DNA of 64,000 bases from Bryopsis sp. KO-2023 (lineage: Eukaryota; Chlorophyta; Ulvophyceae; Bryopsidales; Bryopsidaceae). The notes under the pieces are model-generated. The model searched no databases. It had not been told where the DNA came from and saw nothing but the letters and a program-made list of their open reading frames with translations. The number at the start of each line of letters is the position of its first letter. The stretch's first letter is position 1. The stretch is taken from positions 434,001 to 498,000 of the forward strand of contig BSYQ01000012.1 of NCBI GenBank assembly GCA_030272585.1, in the 5' to 3' direction. This document shows positions 35,182 to 48,300 of the stretch, one piece after another. The position numbers were made by a program, and so were the translations under genes.

Positions 35182-35456
35182 GAAAGCCAATAATCGTTTT
35201 TTAAAATCGTGAGACGTAGGTCTGACCGAACCCTAGCAAACCCATGATATTTGTGGACTCTCTTACAGTGTAATCGATTACACAATTAATTACTCATGCC
35301 CATCAAAATGTTGAAAAGGTGGCAAGTACTAAAAAAACAAAAAATGGGCAAGTAATCCACGGTGAAAGCCCATTCGGAATGGGCCATTCCTTCAAGGCAT
35401 GTTCGTGGAATTTCCAACAAAAGGGGGAGGAAATCCCTGCCATGAAAACTCAATCG

Positions 35457-35497
35457 GCATCTCCTACACAATGTAAATGTTGTTTGTTTGTTTGTTT
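35457..35497 (+). mobile_element. Ultra-short retroposed tail with (TTTG)n end
   Basis: A 41-bp insert, GCATCTCCTACACAATG through the (TTTG)n tail, flanked by the perfect 13-bp repeat GAAAACTCAATCG (35444-35456 and 35498-35510). It shares its entire length with the insert at 35138 but has a different target duplication, so the two are independent insertions 276 bp apart. Confidence 0.85.
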
Positions 35498-35964
35498 GAA
35501 AACTCAATCGAAGCTAACGGCTTCGAAAAAAAATAAATGTCCCCCCCCCCAGTTGTCCTAATTTCACAAATTCTGAGAGAAGTTTTGGTGAGACTTGTGT
35601 GTGGCTGCCTTTTCAGTGTTTGGCTTTTTTTAAATTCCTCTAGCCCTCAGGTGTTGCCACTTCTCAGAAAAAAAAATTAATGAACACATGATGAAAAAAA
35701 ATCAGTTGTGATTTTCAGAAAGAAAAAAATTCCCAACAGAAGTCGCGATGAAATGAGGCTCGACAGATCCCAAAACAAAATTAGGCCCCCACAAACCAAT
35801 GAACTCATGGAGAAAAAAAAAATGAGGGTTGCTGGGAGGTGATGCAGATTGCACAATTTCAGTCCTTTTTCCAAACACAACCCTGGTGAAGCACCAGCCT
35901 CCCTAGTCTTTTTTTTGCTCTTATTCCAATATGATGGCTCTCTTTTGCTGGGGGTTGTAATTAT

Positions 35965-35990
35965 TGATGTAATTGATGTTTGTTTGTTTT
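35965..35990 (+). mobile_element. Ultra-short retroposed tail with (TTTG)n end
   Basis: A 26-bp insert, TGATGTAATTGATG followed by TTTG units, between two copies of TGTAATTAT (35956-35964 and 35991-35999). Its head resembles the ATGTAAATG of the inserts at 35138 and 35457, so it may be an even shorter product of a related source. Confidence 0.55.
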
Positions 35991-36398
35991 TGTAATTATC
36001 GATTGATTAATTGACCAGCCCTCCCTGGTCACATCCCTCTTGGTAAATGGAATGTCGGACCTCATCTCATGAACGTTTTTCATCCATCGATCGTCGACGT
36101 ACGTCCAAAGAAACACTCTTCTTCGAAAGGACCTCCCCCCCCCAAAAAAAAACAGTGCCCAGGACTGGAACATATATGATGCGCTCGCTTTAAGGTTTTG
36201 CTGTAATCCTCCCAGGTAGAATCAAAAAAACCAAACCAGCCGAATGGCGAGACGTCGGGGGCAGAAGCGAGCAATCGGAACCCGCCTCGGTGACGGGCGA
36301 TATAGCTGTTGCATTCGTTTTTCCCTTTTTTGTTTTCTCCACCTTTTTTTTGAAACCTTCCTTCCCAGCTGCGATCGTCTGATCACTTCGCTGGGATC

Positions 36399-39300
36399 AT
36401 GCTGAAGCTGAGTTTGTTTTTTTTGTTTTGGCTTTTTTTCTTAATTTCACCAGGGGTTGCAGTATCGTGTTTGGCGATCGCGGGACTAGTACTTGGCGTG
36501 GAGTCGAGGGTGCTGTTTCAGAACGAGAACAATGGAGGCGGCAGCGGTGGCGGCTTTTTAGCGGAGGAACTCCCTCTGGAAATCGTCACCACCACCCCGG
36601 CGGCCATTTCCACTGCGATCGATGAAGTGGAGGTGGAGGCAGACCAAGCGCTCACGGTACATTCGAGAGTGAATGTTCTCGTTTCTTTTTGTTTTTGAGT
36701 GTTTTTCTTTGGCGAAAGAGCGGTTTTCCGATTCCGGTCGATTTCTCCGAGTCGGCATGGGGCCTTGGAAAGAATGGGAGGAGGTCTGTGGTGACATGAT
36801 GGGCGGAACCAAAAAAAGAAAAACGAAAACTCTTAGGATACAGAAGTTGTAACAACTCACAGTGACCTTGAGAATTTTGCATGGAATGATTGCAGGTGGT
36901 GTTTTCGAGGCCTGTGATAGCATTGGGTCAAGATTTCGGCACCGGGGAGCCCCCGGATGACAAGGTACCAGATCCCATTCTAATTCTTTTATGACTTCAG
37001 TGAATTAGTGACTTGAGCCCCCCCCCCCCCCCCCCCCCCCCCCCCTGCCTCCTCTGACTCTTCTTCTTATTTCTCATATGGTCGCCGAGGAGCCCAGCAT
37101 ACAAGAAGTAAATTTAGCAAACCAGTTCATTGCTGTTTCGTTTTTTGCTTTTTTTTGTTTTTCCGAGCTCTCTGGCTGTGTGTCACTGAAAAGGTGCCGT
37201 TCACTTTGACACCTGAAATTCCTGGTCGATTTCGATGGGTGTCAACTTACATCGCTCGATGGGATCCCGACGATGGATGGCCGCTCGACATGGATGTACA
37301 ATTCGAGTGGAACCGAAACCTCACCACCCCTGATGGTGAGGGAGCTTTCCACTCACTTTTTGCAAAAGTTCTGGAGTCTGACGCACATCCATTGTGAAGT
37401 TTTCCATGTGATCGTTTTTTCTTTTGGGGGGGGGGGTGGACCTTGCTGTTTGTTTACCTGCCACATCAGCGAATGCTCAATCAGTTTTTGCCGACACTTT
37501 CTCTTTCTGCATTGACACTGTGAACATAACCCCCAATAAAAAGAGAATCGATTGCAGCTTGAGGAATTCTAGAGAATGAAAGCAGAGAGATGTCCATTTT
37601 AAGCCTTCGATTTCCTCCGATTGATTTGATATAAAATCTGATGGTGTTGGGTAGGCATTCCCCTGCGATTGGGGGAAAATATTCCTGGAGGGTTCAAGCT
37701 GATGACGCCCACATTGAGAATGACCCTTTGGGTGGTGATTTCTGAAAAAACCGAAAGTCTGACAGACGGCGAATGGCTCCATAACATGGGCCTCGACACC
37801 GATCACTTACCAGAAGTCCCTCCAGATGGTAACGAAACGCCCATACCAAAAATATCAACTTGAAAAAATATCAAGTTTCCTTCTCGTTTTTTTTTTTTTT
37901 GCATAATTAATTGGCATTTATGCCCCACAAGTTCTCCGGCTCCTGTTTTTTTTTATTATTTTTTTGTAACTTTTTTTGTATGTTGAGCAGGTGTAATTGA
38001 ATTGAGATTTGACAGCCCTGTATCGATTGCAGTCCTCAACAGCGAACTCAAGGTACATTTCATTCACTGGGAAATGTTTCGAGAAGTGTATAAACATCAA
38101 CAGAGTTTTGCTGGAAGTGCCTGCCAAGGGGAATGCATCATTGGAGTTTGCCGGAGAAGGAAAACCAAATAATTTTTTTTTCAGACTGTATTTATGCCCC
38201 CTCTCCTCCAAAAAAAAAATTAAAACAAATAAATAACTTGAAATCCAAGATGTGATTCATCCTTGGATTATTCAGGGTTTTTTTCAAAATGTATAACATG
38301 AAAAGCTGGAAACACCCTACCTATTTAAATAGTTATTATTATTTTTTTTGGTCCACATATTTCCTTGTTTATTGAATGAATGTTAAATGTACATTATGCA
38401 AACTTGCCCCGAAAAAGGCCGTTTACAACAAGGTGATTTGCCCCTCCCTTTTTAATCATCTGTGGATTCATTTTGTCTGTTCAGGTTTTGGATGAAAAAT
38501 TCGAGGTCGTTGAAAACCTGAAACTGAACTCAAAACCCTGCAAGAAGTCGCCAGCAGCTATTGTACCAGTTGCTCTTTGCAAAGAGGTTTGTGTTTTTGG
38601 GTGGGTGTTTTTTTTGTACTTCTGAATTATATAAAACGTTGTTTTCTTGACGAAGTGTTGAAGGCTGGCTGAGAATGAAAAGAGTATTTCCCTTGAATAA
38701 GTGTGCAAACACCACAGAAAAAAAAGGAAAAAGCGCCATTTTTTTTTTCTTATGCTTTTTTGGGGGGGAGGGGGAGGGGAAGCGTTTCTGAAGGGCTTTG
38801 ACATATATATATATATTACCTTTATGTTTTTTTTGCATTTGTGAAGTGTGAGGCTGATGAAATTAATGGAGGGTCCAAAGAAGAGGATGAATGCTTTGAA
38901 GTGGTCATAACAGGAGATCTGGAAGTTGGAAAACTGTGAGTCTATTTTCTGTTCACTGCTCCTCATTCTTTTTCCTTTTTTGGGGGGAAGAAGAGAGAAA
39001 ATACCACTGACAGTGATGAGCTTTTGTCAGATGTTTTGTTTTCTTTCCCCCAAGAGTAGAGGGAGGAGTTTCCAGTTTTTCCTTTCTATTATTACGGAAG
39101 AAACATACTCCATTTTGAGCATTGATTTATTTGAAAAAGAAAGAAACAGAAGTAGCTGAGTGTGTGGATTTGGGAGGTTGGGGAGGGGGTTTCGGGGTTC
39201 CGGGTTTCCCCAGATTATGATGCTCTTTCCGGGGCAGCATTTTACGTGAATTAATTAAAAACTGACTTGAGAATGTTGGATTTTTTCAGATACTATCTTT

Positions 39301-42300
39301 CCCTTGCTGAGGGGGTCAAATATGGATCCAAAACTGGTCCAATGAGAAAAGAAAAAAGATTATCATTTGGAGGGCTCAGGGAATTTACCATTCCATGGTA
39401 GGCTGGCTCGCTTCTCTGTTTTTGTTTTTTTTTCAAGTCTGGAGGGAAGATTCCACAAATTTTTCTTATAGTCGGTTTCCCCATCATCAATCATCATTCC
39501 TTTTTTCTTTTGCATTTTTTCACCGTTTTCCTGAAAAAATAAAGAACACGAAGTTTTTTCTAAGCATAATCATTACAATGATGCCTATAATCCTTTTTTT
39601 TGTGTTTTTTTTTTTCAGATTTTGTTTGTTTCCACTCTAGATCTTTCTCTCGATCTTATTCAGTCTTTTTTTCGATTTTTTTTTTTTAATTTTAGTTTCT
39701 GAACAAATTGACAGTCAAAAAATACTACAGAAAATGGAGATGATCGACATATACATATAATTTACTTTTTTTTGATTTTTTTTTCTTCCAAAAATCAGGA
39801 AATCCTCCGAATTAGATGATGTCAGCAGCCGTGCTCTCAACATGTGGTTTCCCCATGGATTGGAAAATGGAGAAAAAGATCTCGAAAAATTCAAGAATCA
39901 AATTCGCCTGACTACTGCCGAAGATGAGGAGGTGCTCCAAAGAACAACTTATCAAATAAAATATTTGAACGTATTTAAACCACCAAATATTGTTTGCACT
40001 TGCTGAAAATCCCTATCATCATCATGCCAATAAATATCTGAAAATTTATGCAGAGCTGTTTTTCTTTTCTCCTTTAAAAAAATAGTGTTGGATTTCACGA
40101 GGCACTTTTGTTTTTATTCAATCTGAAAAAATCACTCACTGTGGTCATCGATGCTATTGTTTTTTTTTGTTTTTGTTTTTGTTTTTTTTTTGGGGGGGGG
40201 GGAGAATATTGTTTTGCACAAGAGCTTCCTGAATGTTGGTAATTCTGTTTCTTTTTGGTTTTTTTTTTAGAATCTTTATATTGATTTCCATTCGCTGCGA
40301 TTTGTTTCAGATTGACTTTAAATTGACGATGAAAAACAAGGGCAAGGTACAAATGTATGCTAACCTTCTTCCAAGTCAGACATACAAGTAAGCGCTGTAA
40401 AATACAGAAGTACCAAAAAAAAGTCGACATTTCATGTTTTATATTGTTTTCTATTTCCAGTAGTTTTTTTTTTTTTGAATAGACAACAAATTGCCATTAT
40501 GAGGAAAAAATCCACAGTGTGATTCACTCTAATTGTTGTTTTTTTTCCAAAATAAGGATGCTTTTTTTTCTTCTCTAGATCGTTTTAATGACGATTTTTT
40601 GTTTTTTGGGATTAAAAGAAAACACACCGAGTAACCTCATCACAGATTTCTAATTTATTGAAAAAAGTGTATAGAAGGGTTACTGAATATGTTTTTAATT
40701 ATTGCTATATTTTTTTAATATTTTTTTGATTTTTTTGGAAAGCTTGAGTGTGAGCGGCTCCGACTCTATACTGGATGGATATGGATTGCCACTGCAAGCT
40801 TCTTCCCCGCTTATAATTAAAACCGGAGGCCTGAGTGCAATGTACAAACCAATGATTACCAGAATGAGGTACACAAAGAAAACTCCATGTCAGACCTCAT
40901 TTTTTTTTGGGGGGGGGATTAGTCATTTTGCTTGGCTTGGCTTGTTTTTTATTTTTATTTATCTAGCTTTCTTTTGTTTGCCTCCAAACAAGGGAAATCA
41001 ATATTTCCTTCCACGGAAAGCATGATTATTTTTTGATGGTTAGCTTTCTTAGTGAGGATTCACAAGCCTCAACCAAACACAAAAAAGATATTTCGCTTTT
41101 TTCAAAACTTATGTTTTTTTATGGCATGATATTGTTACCTTTTTTTTTCAGAATGGTTACCTTTTTTTTTCAGAATGTTGGTTTTCGAGGCGGATCAAGA
41201 TTGGGGGAAGAAAATCGTAACTGTCTGGAAAGGAAATGGCGGCAATCCACGCTGCACTCTCAAAGAATCTCAATCAAAAGTCAATATATTCCAAATTTTG
41301 TCGAACAAATCCCTGAAGGCTGTGATGCTCAAGCGAGTCAGATTTCCGCTGCATGATCCACTACTTCCAGAAATCAAGGATCCAGGTGGAAAACCTGATT
41401 TCTGTTTGTGTTGTGTTATCTTTTTTTTTTTCTTCAAGAAAAATACATTTTTCTTTGTTTCTTTGCTGAAGATCCTGAATTTTCAGCCGTTGTGTGACAA
41501 GCCCCCCCCCCCCCCCCTCTTCTTGTTCTTTGTTTCTTTTTCTCAACTCTTTCCAGGTTTTTTTTTTTTACGAAAATGTTTCATTTTTATGAACAAATAA
41601 TAAACAAAAAAATAATATATATATATTTTTTCCCAAGTAGGAATTAGTCTTTTAATGATGACTATGTATCTAGACATAATGCATTCTATCATCAAACGGG
41701 TGATAATCTGATTATTTTAATTCCTTCTATGTCGCTGATTTTTTTTGGGGGGGGTATTTTCTTTCTTAGTGTTGAAGGCAGTTCCTCAAACGAACGATAA
41801 AATCGGCGAGATCGTGGAGGCCAATATTTCGAAATTTCTGGAACCCACTGGAATCGTCGCCTATGAATACTGCGAGTGAGAGAATCTTTAGTTTTAAAAC
41901 AGATTTCATTTTCATTTTATCGGTTTTGTACAATTTGAATTGGCTCATCAAAACACAAAAACACAGTCGCATATCATCATGGACAAAGGCGTAGTAAAAG
42001 GGGGTGTCTGGTGGAACCTCCCCCCCCCACAAAAAAATACGTTTCTCCCCCCCAAAAAGACAATTCTGTGGCGCAGCACCAAATAATAAAAAACATAAAA
42101 AAACCCCTCTAAGTTGTGATTTGCTCTGCCTCCCGAATTCTTTTTCTTGGCCCCCGAAAGTTTATCACACTGGCTACTTTGCCTATGATCATCATGGGCG
42201 AACTTTAAAAAAAATTGCAATACTACCAAGACCTTCCTTTTTTGCAAGGTTTCGCAACATTGCAATATACTTAAAAGAAAAAAACAAGCCTCATCATGCA

Positions 42301-45300
42301 TATGTATGAGAAGCCAGTTACGGATTGGTGTGTGTGTGTTTGTGTTAGAGAACGAATGCGTGCTTTCGTTTTGATGGAGTCTTTCATTCAAGCGATGGTG
42401 GTCGGGGCCGACACCGGCATTGTGTGGGTAACATCCATGAAAACTGGGGAGCCAATAGAAGGTGCTACAGTGACTGTATACGAGCACGAAGAAAAATCGG
42501 TGAGATTCTTTGTTTGTCCATCAGCTTTGCTCCAAATGCTTCTATATATATAGAGAGAGAGAAAGAGAGATTTCTACAATATATTTTTCTGGATCAGTTC
42601 GATCAGTTTGATATCAACGCGGACAAAATGTCCTGAAAACCCCCATTCCACCCGGGCCCCTCCCTAAAAAAAAGAAACTATTTTTAACAGAAAATAGAGA
42701 GAACAACAAAACAAGAATTTACTATTTTTTTTCCAGGGAAAAACACCCCCCACTGTCGCCGAGCTCAAGGAAATTTCCACAAGCATGACCGATAAAGATG
42801 GATTAGTCATGGTGGAGGAACACCTCGACATATTCACGCACGTCCACATCAAATATCAGAAGAGGTCCCTGATCGTCAGCCGCATCCATTATGGTTATTT
42901 TGACTCGGATTCGGACTCCACCCGAGTGGTGATCGTATTGGACAGAAAATTCGTTCGCCCAGGGGAAACCCTGCATGTCAAAGGTAAGTGGAGGTCCACA
43001 TATCAGGTTTCCATCGCCCGAACAAAAAAAAGGATTTTTCTTCTTCTTTTTTCATTTTTTTTTCTGGCTTTTCCAGGGGGTAAAAAGAGAGAGAGAGAGG
43101 GGGGGGGGGGTCGACCTTACATACATATTTTATCATATTTTGTTTTATCATTACCACCACCACCACCATGACACTGAAACTGTCCATATTCCGCAGATGT
43201 TGAATTCAAAGTCCTGCTCTTCTCAGCAACAGGTGAAAAATTAAATTGGTTGATGTACTGGGTTCAACGTGTTTTTTTTTGCCTTTTGGGGGAATTCAAA
43301 CCATCCGCAGGCTACATTCTCGATCACGACGGCAAATCATGGAAACCATCGGTGAAAGATGGATACGCTTTCTCCGTGTTTTCATCCTCTCCTGAATTCC
43401 AAATCGATTCTGCCCCCATCGAGCCGGACGAGAAGTTTGGAACGTTCGAGCTTTCCATCCCCTTGCCCGAAAACGCGACCCTTTCAACCTACGACGTCCG
43501 CGTCGAAAACAACGGTACGATGCTGAGGAAAGAAACGTTCGAGGTTGGGGATCCTAGGCCCCCAACCGTGGCTCTGAGCATTGACGCTCCCGTTTGGGTA
43601 AGCAGGCTGAGGAATCATTGTGCCGCCGCCTTGATTGTGCGTTTGCTTAAGTTTCGCTTCTCTTGTCCCTGAGCATTTGCACATCGTTTTATAGGCCAAG
43701 CCGGACTCCAATATCCAAGTGGAATTGACAGTGGAGAGTTTCATCGGCTCTGTTGTGGGAGATGCACAAGTAACGCTCGAGTGGACCGTTAAGGGTAAGC
43801 ATCCATCGGTGGGGGAACCGTTTTTCCCTATTGATTGCATGCTCTTATCCTCAGTTTTGGGTATCCGCTCCCTTGGCATGCAGATTCTTTGAACTCCATC
43901 GTGGAGAGTGGAGAGTTGGTTCTGTCGATGGACGATTCCGGCAAGGCTGTGGCGGACGTCGATTTGGGCGTTTTCGAGGAGCCGCCCCCTGCTGGATCGA
44001 CCCTGGAAATCGATGCCTCCCTGGTTGGCCCCACGAGAGAGCTCATCGAAGAAACGGCATCTGTCAAGTGAGGTTTAAGGAAAAGAACCCCTCCGATTTT
44101 TTCTGGCACATTTCTGACGCCGTTCATTTGGTTGGAAAACAGAAGAACTGCTCTTTCGATCCAGGTTCAATGGAGTGCAAAATTGAGTAGCTGATATGCG
44201 CGGTTTTTTTTTGGGGGGGTGGTTGTGGGGGAATAAGGTTGGAGCTGGCGGACATTGTTGCATCTCTGATCCTGACTGCCTCCACCGACATTCCTGGCCA
44301 AGAATTTGGGGTGGGCGTTTCTCTGACGGATCTTGCAGGATTCCCGCTGGAACCCATGCCTGTTACTGTCAAGTTGAAGAAACTTCCAGAGGAGGATGAA
44401 GAGGCCCCGTCCAGATTGGAGAAGAGCTCCGAGCCGATTGAGGGGGATGTGGAAGAGTCTTGCGACGTTGAAACAGGCATGTGAAACATCCAGTTTGTTG
44501 TTTTCTGAATGGGAGGGAGAGGGGGGGCTGCCAATAGACGGGTTTGGGGTGGCTGGGATGCCGTTTGCTGAAGCAACGTTTGGGAGGGGTCTAGGGGCGT
44601 AGGGAAAGGAAGGTGGGTTGGTTATCGTGATGACTTTCTTACACTCGCCAGCTTGGTTTTGAATGAGAGTAAGTGAAAATTGTTTCGACTTACTTTTTGC
44701 GGTTTTAATATCTCAGTCGGTCCGGCAGGATGCATCAATATATGCTGTGTTTTCGTCTCTTTTTTCTGGGCAGACTCGGGCGAATGGTGTCGATTCAAGC
44801 TCCCAGGTCTGGGAAACTTCGCCTTGGAGGTTTGCGTGAGCGAGGGGGAGGGAAAACAAAAAAGCAGCACCACTCTCTGCACCAGAGAGTTCATCGGCAA
44901 GACGCTGGAGGAGTGGAAGTAGGTGATGTGCTCCTCCACTGAGGCCGCGAATCATAACTCGTGAAAAATGTGGAAAAATTGATATATATGTTGAGGAAAG
45001 TAAGCTTTTCCTGAGTGGGTGCTGTATTCCACCGATTTTCAGGCCGGTCGACGAGCATTTGAACATAGGCTTCAGGATGTTGAGCCAAGGACCGTTCAAA
45101 GTGGGCGACGCCGTGACCTTCGGAATAGAGAATCCTTATGAAAACGCGAAAGCTCTCGTCGTTTTCAAGCAAGCTGGGGTCGGATCACAAAGTAAGTCAT
45201 GTGGAGTTTCATGCCAGTTCTATTTCAAACGTGGAGTCTGATAACGAGCTCTCCTGCACTCGATCAATAATTACAACCCACAGCAAAAAATTATCAGCTC

Positions 45301-48300
45301 TTGTACTTTTTGGCGTTTTGTTTTCAGATCATAGCGCTGGATGATTTCGCCTTCAGCGAGTTTTCTATCGAGCTTGGCGCGATATGTGAGTTCAATTGCT
45401 TGGTCACGGTTGGAGTTTCGATTCCACGACAAACGGAGGGGGTTGCGTTCACGCAAAGCGAGGTCCCTGTGTCGAAGCTGTTCGACTTGGCGGCGCCGCA
45501 TTTTGTCGAACTCTCTGAAATCGTAAGAGTCGAACAGGTAACATTGGCAAAAAACCACACCATCATGATCCATCAACTTTTTGCAGTTCTCCCGCATTTC
45601 TCGACTCAAAATCTTTGACGGCCAATGTGGGGTGGGCATTCAGGATTTCTCCATGGATGTACGCATCCCATTTCCAAAGGCATCTCCTGATCAAAACGAG
45701 TCCTCCAAGCTCGTGGTACCTCCCGGTGAATCCACACCCATCAAGATCGAAGTCGAGGGGAACGATGGCGAAGCTGTGGAGGTCACGGTGATCGCCGTCG
45801 ATAAGGCGGCGTTGGAGCTAGTTCCCCTGGGGTTGAGGGATCTGGCCATGGAATTCTTGGTCGCGTATCACTTTGCATACTTCAGTTTCGGAGATTCCTC
45901 CAGACATCTCGTAGCACCCAAAGCGATTCAAGTCACCATTGACAACTTCCTGGCCAAAGCGAGGTTGGACCCGTGGTTCGTTCCGTCGCTAAACGTGAGT
46001 CTCGCATATCACCTCCACGGTCATTCGTTTCTGTGTACCTTTTCTTCTCCCCTCCCAACCGAAACCTGCAAATTGCTATGTAACAATTTGTATTATTCGA
46101 AAATCTAAAAAATACAAACTTGATGTTAGAGTAAGCGCAGTTTTGCGTGACCATTCAAAACTCATTTGCGCGATTGATTCTCCTGAGCAATTGTCAACTG
46201 AAAATTTGCTTCTGTGTATGTAGCTTGTGGAAGATGACGTAATCGATCTGACGAGCGAAGAGTATCTCGATCAAGAAAGCGAGGATATCACTTTCCTCCT
46301 GAAACGTTTTAGCGGCTCTCTCATTGTGAGGATAATTGGCGGGGTACCCGGGCGACCTCCACGTCCACTCCCACCCGCTCCTCCCCCTCCACCCTCAGGA
46401 GGCGAGTCCAGCTCCACACTTGCCGCTCGCATCCAAGAGAAATTCGTTTCTACGCCTCTTTTTGAAACAACAGTTTCAAACGACGGCGCCGCCGAAGTGA
46501 ATTTCACTGCGCCTCACAACCTGGGAACCTTTGTCATTCGAGCGTATGCGGTGTCAGGTGAGGAAGAGGGGGTGGAGTAAGATCATGTGAGCAACCCCTA
46601 CTCGATTTATCCACAATATCAAATGGATGAGAAACGGACGAGGATGTAACGACGAAGGATCGAAGGGCAATTTTTTTTATTTTTTTTAATTGAAAAACGG
46701 ACCTTGTTCTCCAGGTGGCGGCAGGTTTGGTAGTGCTGAGAATGAGTTGATCGTGCGTCGCGAAGTGTCTTTAACCCCTTCCGCTCCGCGGTTCGTCAGA
46801 CTGGGGGACGAGTTCGAAGCCGGTGCTGTGATCACGGTGGTTTCTGGAACCAAGAGAGCCCCCACCGTGGATGTGAAGGTCATGTTGGAGGGGGAAAGGG
46901 GGGAGCTGCTCGAGATTCTGGACGAAAGCGAGGCGTCCGTTGAGATTGGGGGCGATGGCACGAGCGAAGTCAGGTTCAGGTTCAAGGCAAAGAGCGTGGT
47001 GGGGGAGGCGGCCTTCAAAATCACGGCAGGTGGGAAACAAAAATGCTTCTTTGACGACCCATTGGCCAATAGGTCGTTGAACTTTTGGATTCCTGAAATG
47101 CAACCAAGGGTTTAGTAGATGGTCGAGGGAGTTTGTGAAAATGAACTCTCTGGTTTCTGTTTTTATTAGTTTTTTAAAAAAGGTATTTGATTGGGAATGA
47201 TGGTGTCAGATGACGGTTCTGGAGGCGGCGACGCCTTGGTGATCAATTTTCCAGTCGAGGGGCTACAGGAGAGCACTACGCTGGCGTCCTCGTTTGCTAT
47301 CGACGGAGGGAACGCTAGCTCATGGCAAGAAGGGCTGAATTTGCCAGACGCTGTTGCTGGAAGCGGCGGAGTAAACATTCAGGCCGGCGTAGGAAGACTG
47401 CCATCGATTATTTCGTTGGCTCGACAAATATGCGAACGGAACCCGAGTCACGAGTGTCCAATATCTGCCGACCATGCGTTGGCTCTGGCTGTGATTCCCT
47501 TCATCACTGAAAGCTACGACGTCTTGGGGCTGGACAGAAACGAGTTGGAGCATGGGGCGGCGGGCATGCTCGACGGAATGATTTCGAACTTCACCGCGGC
47601 CATTGAAACGCTCAAAAATATTACCTACCCAGAACTTGGGCTGACTCACACGATGAGGTGTCCTTCCTCCTTCAACCAAAACGCTCCACCGAGGGAGGCG
47701 GGGCCGTCCATTTCGCAAAATGCGCGAGGTGCATGGATTATGAGCGAGCTTGGGGAAGATGTCCGGGACTCGCTCCTTGACGTGAGCAAATTATTCCGGC
47801 GAAACGCCGACAGAAAATCATAGAGAAAGCATAGTTGGCGGCGGCGGCGGCGAAAGGGGGGGGGGGTCGAATGAATCAACAGAAAAATAATGTCCCCACA
47901 AGCTTTCGCTTTGCCCTTTTCCGAATTCTGGCTTTTTTTTTTATGTGTGTGCATTGTTTTTGTTCTGATAGGGTGCACAGGAAGGAGTGGTTTCGTTGGC
48001 GGTGCTGGAGGAGGATTGGTTGGCCGCACTCGAGGCCGCCTTGATCGAAGAAGCAACCGAATCGCGCAACGAGCGAAATATTCCGATATCCGTGCACATC
48101 GTTGCTTTCGCAAGGTAGGGAGTAGAGACCAAATTTTATTGGCTTCATTCAATCCAGGTCAAAACAGAGGGAAAAAAAACACCCCTATTGGTATTTCTCG
48201 TTTTTCAGGGCAGTGCTCGGAAGTTGGTCGCCACCCCAGTCCACCCCCACGACCGTGGTGGATGATCTTTCCATGGAGCGTCTGTCGAACGAACTCGATG

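Larger units (their letters stand above)
33894..36398. other. Gene-poor stretch upstream of the alpha-2-macroglobulin gene
   Basis: It holds three ultra-short (TTTG)n insertions, listed separately, and a Cys-containing ORF near 34.58-35.01 kb without recognisable motif or ATG at its left end, which I do not call. The last 300 bp must contain the promoter and 5' UTR of the gene starting at 36399. Confidence 0.45.
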
